Shown here: piece after piece, positions 1 to 5,623 of the stretch
How the letters are laid out: every line of letters starts with the position of its first letter
Position numbering within the stretch: the stretch's first letter is position 1
Notes under the pieces: generated by a model
What the model was told of the DNA's origin: nothing
The model's database searches: none
The model's input: only the letters and a program-made list of their open reading frames with translations
Origin: Fibrobacter sp.
GTDB lineage: Bacteria; Fibrobacterota; Fibrobacteria; Fibrobacterales; Fibrobacteraceae
NCBI GenBank assembly: GCA_016295375.1
Contig: JAEDLI010000088.1
Location: forward strand, 1 to 10,008
Length of the DNA: 10,008 nt
Direction: 5' to 3'
Program-made: the position numbers and the translations under genes

Positions 1-283
1 TGATAGGGTCCACGGAACTGCTCGACGAAGTCACTTCGTCAGGCTCAGTGACCTTGGCGTTACTAGAGATTGCTTCGTCGTTACACTCCTCGCAATGACG
101 TGATGAAGACGAACTCCCCTGCTTTTCAGCACTACTCAACGCCGCAGGTTCATTGTTTTCTGCCGAAGTCGACGACGAATCATCACACGCTGCCAGGAAC
201 GCCAACAACACAGAAAAGAACAAATAAGAAGAGATCCTTCGACTACACTTCGTTCCGCTCAGGACATGGTCAATCTTTTTCAT
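1..283 (-). CDS. Putative lipoprotein, 5' part only (runs off the left edge)
   Basis: This reading frame starts at ATG 283-281 and stays open for 94 codons to the window edge. Its N-terminus has a basic segment (MKK, then R15-R16), a hydrophobic stretch about residues 20-32 and a lipobox LAAC with the lipidated Cys at residue 33. It is therefore probably exported and anchored in the inner or outer membrane. After Cys33 comes a low-complexity linker rich in Ser, Glu and Asn with runs of five serines (57-61, 86-90), a common spacer in Fibrobacter-type lipoproteins. AAGGA lies about 7 bases upstream of the ATG and supports the start. The segments around residues 6-17 and 60-72 look like translated dispersed repeats (listed separately). 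No functional domain is visible, since the main body lies outside the window. The signal peptide is clear; the function is unknown. Confidence 0.75.
   Translation of the reverse strand, partial: MKKIDHVLSGTKCSRRISSYLFFSVLLAFLAACDDSSSTSAENNEPAALSSAEKQGSSSSSRHCEECNDEAISSNAKVTEPDEVTSSSSSVDPI
24..40. repeat. Perfect 17-base palindrome inside the lipoprotein gene
   Basis: GACGAAGT and ACTTCGTC are exact reverse complements around a single central base. The palindrome lies within the coding sequence, in the stretch encoding P-D-E-V-T-S-S. Its flanks (CTGAGCC on one side in the coding sense) resemble a class of short dispersed repeat seen in several bacterial genomes. That resemblance is from memory and needs a genome-wide count. 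Confidence 0.55.
68..100. repeat. Dispersed palindromic repeat-like element within coding sequence
   Basis: On the minus strand the element reads from CGTCATTGCGAGGAG to ACGACGAAGCAATC. Terminal arms ATTGC and GCAAT (69-73 and 92-96) are complementary. This closely resembles the short palindromic repeat whose translation gives RHCEE-S-DEAIS peptides in many genomes. Here the frame gives R62-H-C-E-E-C-N-D-E-A-I-S73 of the lipoprotein, so the element is read through in frame. The similarity is recalled, not computed. Confidence 0.6.
231..265. repeat. Second dispersed repeat-like element, in the signal-peptide region
   Basis: On the minus strand this segment begins GTCCTGAGCGGAACG and ends AGTCGAAGGATCTC. 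The pattern CCTGAGCG...GTCGAAGGATC is a recurrent short repeat in several bacterial genomes (recognised from memory). It encodes residues about V7 to S18 of the lipoprotein and lengthens the n-region before the hydrophobic core. The frame and the positive charge (K12, R15, R16) are kept, so the signal peptide should still work. Confidence 0.5.
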
Positions 284-320
284 AAAAAATCCTTCGCCCC
301 AACGGCTTGATTTATTCAAT

Positions 321-353
321 GGAAATATAGTTATTTCCTAATCTGCTAAGCAA
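321..353 (-). promoter_or_regulatory. Probable promoter of the left-edge lipoprotein, with an inverted repeat over the -10
   Basis: A TATATT -10 box sits at 324-329 on the minus strand. TTGCTT 18 bases upstream (348-353) is a weak -35 candidate. Arms GGAAATA (321-327) and TATTTCC (332-338) form a perfect 7-bp inverted repeat with a 4-base loop that covers the -10. It could be an operator or an RNA hairpin. The -10 leaves a leader of about 34 bases carrying an AAGGA ribosome-binding site. Confidence 0.45.
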
Positions 354-501
354 CGGTTTTCAGCAGTTCCCTGCCGATACGGCGGAGTTCCTCGTCAATG
401 AGTTTCTTTCTTGCCGAAGAAGGCTTTTTTGTTCCGTTTACGTATGCGGCGAACAGGGGCTGAGGGATTCCCAATCGGCGAGCAATCTCAGAAAAGTCAA
501 C
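346..501 (-). pseudogene. Helix-turn-helix remnant (HicB/XRE-like C-terminus), no start codon
   Basis: Immediately after the TAG stop of the upstream ATPase gene the same frame stays open for 51 more codons to a TAG at 348-346. It reads V-D-F-S-E-I-A-R-R-L-G-I, then a segment ending A-A-Y-V-N-G-T-K-K-P-S, then a basic/acidic helix ending LLKTVA. The LARxLGI...YxNGTKKPS layout matches the DNA-binding helix-turn-helix found at the C-terminus of HicB-type antitoxins and related XRE proteins. There is no ATG, GTG or TTG in frame between the ATPase stop and the HTH, so it cannot be expressed alone in this form. Most likely it is the 3' end of an antitoxin-like gene whose 5' part was lost. Less likely it is a C-terminal extension of the ATPase reached by readthrough, or one cut off by a nonsense mutation. 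Confidence 0.6.
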
Positions 502-1737
502 CTACGGCAAATCCCCGTCGTTCATCATCTCGGGCATATTCTTGTGGACAATCCCGTTCCGGTGCTGGATAACGTCATTTCGAGTCAGCACGTACTTCGC
601 GTAATTGTCCCGAATTTTCTCCAGCGGGGCGTACTCTCGATCCTCGGTCTTTCGGCTATCCATCATCGTCATGCAGACCTGCACGTAACGGTACTCCGAA
701 AAATCCTTTTGCAGAATAAAGTCGCACTCCAGTTTCCCAATGCGCCCGACACTCACGCTATAGCCATTCGACTTGGCGTAGGCGTAAAAAACATTCTCCA
801 TGACGGGGCCGTAGTTTATGCGGTTGTCGGTATTGGTCGCGTAGTAAAATCCCACATCGGCCAAGTAGTATTTCTTTTCGCCCGCGATAGATCTTCGCGA
901 TTTTATGTCGAAGCGATTGCACTCGTAGAGGATTTTCGAATCGACCAAAATCTGGATGTACCTATTCAGGGTTTCCCGCTTAATGTCTGACCCGCTTTTA
1001 CGCAAGTCCTCAAGCATGTTGGTAAGGCTCGTTGTCGCACCGAAGTTGTTTATCATGTAGTTTCGAATCTTGTTGAACACCGACACGTTGCGGATTTTCA
1101 CCCGTCGCTTGATATCCTTCTCGAAAATTTCGGTTATCACACTTTCGATGTAAGCCTTCTTGTCTTGCGGCGAATCGTACTGGACCGCTTTCGGAAAGCC
1201 GCCTTCTACAAGAAACTTATCGAACTCTTCCACAAGATTTTGGCTGACTGCTTTGCCGAAGAAGCGTTTCATCCCCAGGTATTCCTGAAAATTGAGCGGG
1301 AACATTTCGAACTCGATATATCTGCCCGTCAGCTTGGTGACCAGTTCACCGCTCAACAGGTATGAATTCGAACCCGTAATGAATATGGAAAAATCGCCTT
1401 CCGCCCTGAATGCGTTGATGACCTCCTCGAAATTCTTGACATTCTGAATCTCATCGATGAATAGGAACTTGGTCCCTTGCGCAGAGGCGTGTTCCTCGAT
1501 GCATTTTTCCAGTTGTTCGGCAGTCTTGATATTCTTAAACCCACGCTTGTCCAAGTCGAGATAGACGATGCTTTCGGGTGCGACACCCGAATCGGAGAGT
1601 TCCTGTGCGATAGTCTCCATCAGGCTAGACTTTCCGCAGCGGCGCACTCCCGTAATGACCTTGATTATCTCGCAATCGCGGTAAAAGCCGCGGATTTTCT
1701 TGAGATAGCATTCCCTGGCAAAATTCTTGGCACTCAT
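502..1737 (-). CDS. AAA_14 / DUF4143 family P-loop ATPase
   Basis: This 411-residue protein fits the large, poorly understood prokaryotic family with an N-terminal AAA domain (AAA_14) and a C-terminal DUF4143 domain. Visible motifs are Walker A GVRRCGKS (30-37), Walker B FLFIDE (91-96, Asp95/Glu96), and a sensor-like ITGSNSYLLS (120-129) followed by the family-typical F-PLNFQEYL. The C-terminal half contains the usual nuclease-like segment with KLECDFIL and ends KYVLTRNDV...RNG-VH, as complete members do, so the protein looks full length. Members are often single genes in accessory regions. Roles in defence or toxin-antitoxin-like systems have been proposed, but the substrate is unknown. The start at 1737 fits the usual family N-terminus. 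No Shine-Dalgarno is present, and the promoter -10 ends 6 bases before the ATG. The stop codon abuts an in-frame HTH remnant. Confidence 0.88.
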   Translation of the reverse strand: MSAKNFARECYLKKIRGFYRDCEIIKVITGVRRCGKSSLMETIAQELSDSGVAPESIVYLDLDKRGFKNIKTAEQLEKCIEEHASAQGTKFLFIDEIQNVKNFEEVINAFRAEGDFSIFITGSNSYLLSGELVTKLTGRYIEFEMFPLNFQEYLGMKRFFGKAVSQNLVEEFDKFLVEGGFPKAVQYDSPQDKKAYIESVITEIFEKDIKRRVKIRNVSVFNKIRNYMINNFGATTSLTNMLEDLRKSGSDIKRETLNRYIQILVDSKILYECNRFDIKSRRSIAGEKKYYLADVGFYYATNTDNRINYGPVMENVFYAYAKSNGYSVSVGRIGKLECDFILQKDFSEYRYVQVCMTMMDSRKTEDREYAPLEKIRDNYAKYVLTRNDVIQHRNGIVHKNMPEMMNDGDLP

Positions 1738-1742
1738 ACCCT

Positions 1743-1790
1743 AAATATACCCTATTACTAGACAAAAATCAAGGTTAAAGGGGTATATTT
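1743..1790. repeat. 10-bp inverted repeat bracketing the ATPase promoter
   Basis: AAATATACCC (1743-1752) and GGGTATATTT (1781-1790) are perfect reverse complements separated by 28 bases. Each arm contains a TATATT -10-like box facing outward. The left arm is the ATPase -10. The right arm on the plus strand has a TAGACA 19 bases upstream and could fire antisense into the hydrolase gene. The pair may be an operator or simply two promoters back to back. Confidence 0.5.
1744..1772 (-). promoter_or_regulatory. Near-consensus sigma-70-type promoter of the ATPase gene
   Basis: On the minus strand TTGATT (1767-1772) is followed after exactly 17 bases by TATATT (1744-1749). Only 6 bases separate the -10 from the ATG at 1737, so the expected transcription start falls at or next to the start codon. 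This predicts a leaderless or nearly leaderless mRNA. Confidence 0.65.
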
Positions 1791-1828
1791 TGCAAAAATA
1801 ATAGATTTTACACCTTTAAATGGTTTTA

Positions 1829-2434
1829 TTAATATAAAATCTCCGTTCTAATCCACCTATCCAAAAAGGCCATCTGCTCGGCGGTGTGGAACCAGTGTTC
1901 GCCGCCGTCCATTATGGTCAAGGGGGCTCCGAATTTCTGGGCGAATTCGCGCATCGTTTCTAGCGAGGTCAGGTTGTCGTTCGAACCGTACAGAATTTTT
2001 GTCGGGACGCGCCACTCGATCGGATTTTCACGCACGTAGCACAGGTATTCCCACGAAAGCGTTTCGCCGAAATTCGTCGGCACGGTTTTCTTTTCGCGAA
2101 GTTCCTCTTCGGAGACATCCGCCCACGCCATCATGTTGCAAATCAGTTTTTCCATGTTGATTATCGGCGAAATAAAGTACGCCTGTTTGAAGGGCTTATC
2201 GGCCAGCGCATTCATCGAAAAGAACGCCCCGATGCTATTCGCTATAAGGGTCACTTCGTCATAGTCCGCCAAAACAGAATCGAAACAAACCGGGAATTCT
2301 TTCTTGGCGTCCCACGGGGTTTCAGCCTTGTAATCAAACCCGAGAACATCAGCATTCGGAAACAAACTCTTGTAATGCAGTGCCTCGTCAGCGTTTCCGC
2401 CCTTTCCATGCACGTAAATAACAAGATTTTTCAT
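1829..2434 (-). CDS. Small alpha/beta-hydrolase fold protein
   Basis: This 201-residue cytoplasmic protein has no signal peptide. It shows an HGKGG oxyanion-hole-like motif (9-13), a nucleophile elbow A-N-S-I-G with Ser67 (Ala replaces the first Gly of GxSxG), an acidic residue in GSND (Asp153) and a catalytic His in GGEHWFH (His180). The order Ser-Asp-His and the length fit a single-domain alpha/beta hydrolase, likely an esterase or related hydrolase of unknown substrate. The AGTEWEYLC-like segment LSWEYLCYVRENPIEW and the ending are typical of a family I recall from anaerobic Firmicutes. The gene begins 3 bases after the stop of the upstream dehydrogenase gene, with GAAGGGTAGGAA before the ATG, so the two are cotranscribed. 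No convincing terminator follows it. Confidence 0.82.
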   Translation of the reverse strand: MKNLVIYVHGKGGNADEALHYKSLFPNADVLGFDYKAETPWDAKKEFPVCFDSVLADYDEVTLIANSIGAFFSMNALADKPFKQAYFISPIINMEKLICNMMAWADVSEEELREKKTVPTNFGETLSWEYLCYVRENPIEWRVPTKILYGSNDNLTSLETMREFAQKFGAPLTIMDGGEHWFHTAEQMAFLDRWIRTEILY

Positions 2435-2437
2435 TTC

Positions 2438-3148
2438 CTACCCTTCAAATTTCCAGCCGCAATCGTTGTGGTAGACCATCTGGCGGGTCATGCCGCCGTC
2501 GATGCAGATGTTTTCGCCGGTGATGAATCCGGCCTTGTCGCTTGCAAGGTAAAGCACCATGTTCGCGATATCGAGCGGGTGGCCGACGCGGCCTGCGGGC
2601 TGCTGCGTGGCATTGGGGCCTTCGTAGGTTTTGAAATCCGTGTCGATCCAGCCCGGCGAAATGGAATTCACGCGCATGCGGCCCGCAAAACTCACAGCCA
2701 GCGCATGGGTAAGGGCCGCTATCCCACCCTTCGCCGCCGTATAGCTTTCTGTTTGCGGTTGGCTCATGCGGTCGCGGCTTGAAGAAATGTTTATAATGCT
2801 CGCGCCCACCCCGAAATGCGGCGCGAAAAGTTTCGCGAGGTAGAACGGGGCCGTCACACCGACCGCCAGCGCGTAGCTGAATTCCTCGTAGCTACATTCG
2901 TCAATGCCCTTCATTAGCGGAAGCGCGTTGTTTACCAGCACATCCACGTGCCCGTACTTTTCAATCACGAACTGCGCAAACTTTTCGAGGACTTCCTTCT
3001 TGGAGAGGTCCCCCACAAAGCAGGGATTCTCGCGGATGTCGATGTAGGCGACCTTCGCCCCCTCTTTCTTGAATTCACTCACGACAGTAGCGCCGATTCC
3101 GTGCGCCCCGACCGTCACCACGACCACTTTATTTTCAAACGATTTCAT
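2438..3148 (-). CDS. Short-chain dehydrogenase/reductase (SDR), classical type
   Basis: This 236-residue NAD(P)-dependent oxidoreductase has a Rossmann fold. Motifs in order: cofactor-binding T12-V-G-A-H-G-I-G19, acidic Asp37 at the end of beta-2 (favours NAD over NADP), N73-N74-A, catalytic Ser123 in ISSSRD, and Tyr136/Lys140 in YTAAK. SPGWIDT follows at 164-170 and the IDGG motif lies near the C-terminus. One oddity is that the first glycine of the TGxxxGxG loop is Val13 (codon GTC, one base from GGC). This may reduce or alter cofactor binding, or be a sequencing error. The C-terminal tail (MVYHNDCGWKFEG) is typical of a subgroup I recognise but cannot name. It leads an operon with the alpha/beta hydrolase, so both may act on the same small carbonyl or ester compound; the substrate is unknown. 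Start chosen at the only ATG preceding the Rossmann strand. Confidence 0.88.
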   Translation of the reverse strand: MKSFENKVVVVTVGAHGIGATVVSEFKKEGAKVAYIDIRENPCFVGDLSKKEVLEKFAQFVIEKYGHVDVLVNNALPLMKGIDECSYEEFSYALAVGVTAPFYLAKLFAPHFGVGASIINISSSRDRMSQPQTESYTAAKGGIAALTHALAVSFAGRMRVNSISPGWIDTDFKTYEGPNATQQPAGRVGHPLDIANMVLYLASDKAGFITGENICIDGGMTRQMVYHNDCGWKFEG

Positions 3149-3155
3149 GTAGGTA

Positions 3156-3161
3156 AATATA
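3156..3161 (-). promoter_or_regulatory. -10 box of the SDR-hydrolase operon, 7 bases from the ATG
   Basis: TATATT lies on the minus strand 7 bases upstream of the SDR start codon. No good -35 is seen at 16-18 bases. As with the ATPase gene, a start about 7 bases past the -10 would give a leaderless transcript, and there is no Shine-Dalgarno before the ATG. Confidence 0.45.
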
Positions 3162-3261
3162 CACTAAAACGCACCAAGTCGCACACAAACGCCAACTTTT
3201 CCACAGGCCGGACAAGCATCAACACAAGCTCTCCGCAGGAACTATCATCGAAAAAATTTTC

Positions 3262-3267
3262 TATATT
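3262..3267 (+). promoter_or_regulatory. -10 box of rnpB
   Basis: TATATT on the plus strand ends 7 bases before GGGTAG, the expected 5' strand of RNase P helix P1. This places the transcription start where the RNA should begin. A good -35 is not visible (GAACTA at 17 bases). Confidence 0.6.
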
Positions 3268-3274
3268 TACCCCC

Positions 3275-3654
3275 GGGTAGCGGATGACCGCCGGCAGCGA
3301 TGCTGGAGGAAAGTCCGGGCACCACAGGGCAGGATGCTGGATAACGTCCAGGCGCAGAAACGCGACAGACAGTGCAACAGAAAGCAAACCGCCAGGTCCG
3401 GGCGCAAGTCCGGGCAAGGTAAGGGTGAAACGGCGAGGTAAGAGCTCACCGCATTCCTGGCGACAGGGATGGCACGGTAAACCTCATCCGGTGCAAGACC
3501 AAGCAGGATTCCGTCCGCAAGGACCGGCTGCGGCCCGCAGCTGTTGGATATCCGGGTAGGTCGCTTGAGGCGGTCGGTAACGGCTGGCCCAGAGAGATGG
3601 TCATCGCCTCGAGATTACATCAAAGGGTACAGAACCCGGCTTATAACTACCCTA
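3275..3654 (+). ncRNA. rnpB: RNase P RNA, bacterial type A
   Basis: This is the catalytic RNA that removes 5' leaders from pre-tRNAs together with the RnpA protein. The universally conserved parts are present in order: GAGGAAAGTCCGGGC (3306-3320), AGTGCAACAGAAAGCAAACC (around 3370-3390), GGTAAGGGTGAAA with the following AAGAGCTCACCGC, GGCACGGTAAAC, GGTGCAAGACCAA, GGTCGCTTGAG, and ACAGAACCCGGCTTA (3629-3643). The first and last of these form helix P4. The ends GGGTAG (3275-3280) and CTACCC (3647-3652) pair as helix P1, which fixes both boundaries within a few bases. The length of about 380 bases is normal for type A. It is the only plus-strand gene in the window. Open frames crossing it are accidental. 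Confidence 0.97.
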
Positions 3655-3658
3655 AAAT

Positions 3659-3687
3659 GAAGGCCCCCGCGATGAACGGGGGCCTTC
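3659..3687. terminator. Shared bidirectional terminator between rnpB and the lipoprotein gene
   Basis: A perfect 11-bp stem, GAAGGCCCCCG with CGGGGGCCTTC, encloses a 7-base loop (3670-3676). Plus-strand readout continues TCTCCTTAT and minus-strand readout continues ATTTTAG, both moderately T-rich. It ends rnpB a few bases after helix P1 and can also stop the converging lipoprotein transcript. Confidence 0.85.
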
Positions 3688-3695
3688 TCCTTATA

Positions 3696-3797
3696 ATGAC
3701 CGCTCGGACTAGATTCTCGCTATCAAGTGCAGGGCTGGTCCTCGCTCTCGCCTTCACAGCCGATTAATATCGGCTGCTACGGCTCACGATGACCGCT
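3696..3797. repeat. Intergenic segment bounded by 9-base direct repeats, with an internal hairpin
   Basis: ATGACCGCT occurs at 3696-3704 and again at 3789-3797. The similarity continues imperfectly (CGGACTA versus TGGAACTA). Between them lies a perfect 8-bp hairpin, CAGCCGAT and ATCGGCTG (3757-3764, 3769-3776), with loop TAAT. The hairpin could be a second terminator or processing site at the lipoprotein 3' end. The bounded 93-base unit might be a small inserted repeat. No gene is visible here. Confidence 0.4.
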
Positions 3798-3812
3798 TGG
3801 AACTACGTCAAC

Positions 3813-5411
3813 CTACGACCCGCAGGCGCCGTACTTGCCAATCTTGAAAATCTTGATACTGTTGACAGCGCCGGTCGGGCAGTATATCGAGTTTTCAAAT
3901 GCACAGGAGACACCCGACTCATCGTTGGAATACTTGAAGTGGATAGCCTCGACACTGGCAATAGCTTGGCTAAACGAGGGATAAGAAGTCGACCATGAGG
4001 GCTGACCAAAAGCAGTCGCACTGAACTTAAGGTTCACCGTCTTCATGTTTGCGCTGAGCAACGGAGCATACCAAGAACTGGACCCATCAAGCGAACTCTT
4101 CAAGGTGAGTTCCAAGGGGTCTGTAGCAGAATAGGTAACACATATTCCTTCCCAATCAGACATATCTACAGTACCCCCTGCAGGAGCCATATTGAATCCG
4201 ATGGCACCATACGGATACGGGTCGGGAGCCATGTAAGAACTTGTGCCCGAGCCTACCCTAGACCAATTCTTGTAGACCAGGTCTATTTCCGCATCGACAT
4301 AACCCATCTCATAATCCAGAAACACCATAGAAGAACCCTTGTCCGCCTTGTCGTCAAAAGCAAACCACCAGCCGGAAGAATCCTTGGTCACAGCGTTGTC
4401 ATCGAAGAAAGTGTATTCGTCGACGGTGTTGAAGAAGGTACGCACACGGTCACCGTAAGAAGATGTGTACATGATTCCGTCTTCGAAGGTCACCACCTTC
4501 TCCTTGGGGCCAGCGCTAGCAGAAGACTTGGTTGTGCTACCAGAGTCCGAAGAACCGGGCGTGGTGCCCTCGTCGCCGCCATTTGCAGGATTGGCGGCGG
4601 CCTTCATTTCGTTACAAGTCTCTACATTGAGTTCGTAGATTTCGTCAAAGGTCATAGAGCCATAGAAATCAGCATCTTCAGTAACGGTGCATTTGCCCTT
4701 GTCGTATTTGGCAGCAGCGCTGCCCTTGGCAGAGGCGTTGCACACCGCTTCGGCCGTAACATCGTCCCCAAGAGCAGACAAATCAGATGTAGAAACTACC
4801 GAGGTCAGTTCACCACCGGCAAAGACAAAAACAGTAGTAAAGGCTTCGCCATTTGCGTTTGTCTTTATCGTAACGGTCGAAGCAGTCTTGGTAACGGAAC
4901 AAATGTCGTCACTATCGCCACCCTGGGAACTGCCACTCTTTCCCGAAGAACCGCTAGTGCCAGAGCTGTTGCTTGCCGGCTTTGCCGCCTCGTTTGCGGC
5001 ATCGCAGGCCATCTGCTGGGCCTGCTCCAACTGGTCTATGGATCCAGGCATAAGCCCAGCCGTCGTCTTCACGGTGCACTTGCCGCCTTCAAAACTTGCT
5101 TCGGAAACCCCTTCCACATTCATGGCCTCGCAGGCAGCTTTGCCGTTGTCCCCCACATCCGTAACGGTGGACTGGGAAGCCATATTGCCGTCGTCACCAA
5201 ATTCGTAAATGTTGATGGTGACCACCCCGTTCACATCGTTTTTCACGGTGAGGGTGTTTCCATTCTTGTCGACAGTGCAAACATCGCCCTGGGCGTTGGG
5301 CCCAGAACCGCTGGAATCGCTACCGCAACCCACCAGGCCAAAACCGGCTGCACACACCGCCGAAGCCAACATGATTGAGCCTCTTCTGCTTGCAATTTTC
5401 TTCATAGACAT
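3813..5411 (-). CDS. Large lipoprotein with two four-cysteine repeats and a C-terminal beta-rich domain
   Basis: This 532-residue protein starts with a basic n-region and hydrophobic core, then lipobox LVGC with lipidated Cys29, so it is a lipoprotein, probably on the outer membrane. Two tandem domains of about 100 residues follow. Each has cysteines in near-equal spacing (45, 94, 112, 136 and 171, 224, 241, 266), suggesting two disulfides per repeat. They share C-x-V-x-K...T-x-K openings and G-K-C-T-V centres. Ser/Gly/Thr-rich linkers (about 147-168 and 276-302) separate them from a C-terminal domain (about 304-532). That domain is rich in aromatic and beta-forming residues (SGWWFAFDD, DWEGICVTY, HFKYS) and resembles carbohydrate-binding beta-sandwich modules of fibrolytic bacteria. 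This is a resemblance in style only. GGGAGA 6-7 bases upstream supports the start at 5411. The gene has its own promoter and a terminator shared with rnpB. A role in surface adhesion or polysaccharide binding is a guess. Confidence 0.83.
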   Translation of the reverse strand: MSMKKIASRRGSIMLASAVCAAGFGLVGCGSDSSGSGPNAQGDVCTVDKNGNTLTVKNDVNGVVTINIYEFGDDGNMASQSTVTDVGDNGKAACEAMNVEGVSEASFEGGKCTVKTTAGLMPGSIDQLEQAQQMACDAANEAAKPASNSSGTSGSSGKSGSSQGGDSDDICSVTKTASTVTIKTNANGEAFTTVFVFAGGELTSVVSTSDLSALGDDVTAEAVCNASAKGSAAAKYDKGKCTVTEDADFYGSMTFDEIYELNVETCNEMKAAANPANGGDEGTTPGSSDSGSTTKSSASAGPKEKVVTFEDGIMYTSSYGDRVRTFFNTVDEYTFFDDNAVTKDSSGWWFAFDDKADKGSSMVFLDYEMGYVDAEIDLVYKNWSRVGSGTSSYMAPDPYPYGAIGFNMAPAGGTVDMSDWEGICVTYSATDPLELTLKSSLDGSSSWYAPLLSANMKTVNLKFSATAFGQPSWSTSYPSFSQAIASVEAIHFKYSNDESGVSCAFENSIYCPTGAVNSIKIFKIGKYGACGS

Positions 5412-5442
5412 GAGAAATCTCCCTGTTGTTTATCTCTTGGCA

Positions 5443-5471
5443 AATATATATTCAGGAAAGCATATAGTCAA
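5443..5471 (-). promoter_or_regulatory. Promoter of the large lipoprotein
   Basis: TTGACT (5466-5471) and TATATT (5443-5448) are separated by exactly 17 bases on the minus strand, close to the sigma-70 consensus. The leader of about 25 bases contains the GGGAGA ribosome-binding site. It is the strongest promoter seen in the window. Confidence 0.75.
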
Positions 5472-5563
5472 CAATTTGTACCAAACATTTTGTTTTTTTG
5501 TTACAAAAAATTTACAAACATAAGCAGTTACGCCTTGAATGCACGGAAATTACATAAAAGATG

Positions 5564-5585
5564 ACCCCGGCATCGTGGCCGGGGT
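5564..5585 (-). terminator. Terminator of the FadL-family gene
   Basis: ACCCCGGC and GCCGGGGT form a perfect 8-bp GC-rich stem with a 6-base loop. On the minus strand it is followed by CATCTTTTATG. It lies about 40 bases after the porin stop codon and before the lipoprotein promoter, so it separates the two transcription units. Confidence 0.75.
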
Positions 5586-5623
5586 GACAGTTGGGCTAAA
5601 ATTCGGGGGCAGGGCCCAAGAAA

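Noticed and set aside
1..283. Possible CRISPR or tandem array because of several palindromes
   Set aside because: The elements differ from each other, are not evenly spaced, and lie inside an open reading frame.
544..990. Open frame of 148 codons on the plus strand
   Set aside because: It is a shadow of the ATPase gene, whose Walker motifs and family ending are clear on the other strand.
1791..1828. Terminator after the hydrolase gene
   Set aside because: There is an AT-rich stretch with a T-run but only a 3-bp stem, so it is not reported as a feature.
3284..3559. Open frame on the plus strand, and two on the minus strand, in this stretch
   Set aside because: The sequence is RNase P RNA with all conserved segments. 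The frames carry no protein signal.
4687..5523. Two plus-strand open frames opposite the large lipoprotein
   Set aside because: They are low-complexity shadows of the Ser/Gly-rich coding sequence, without ribosome-binding sites or domains.
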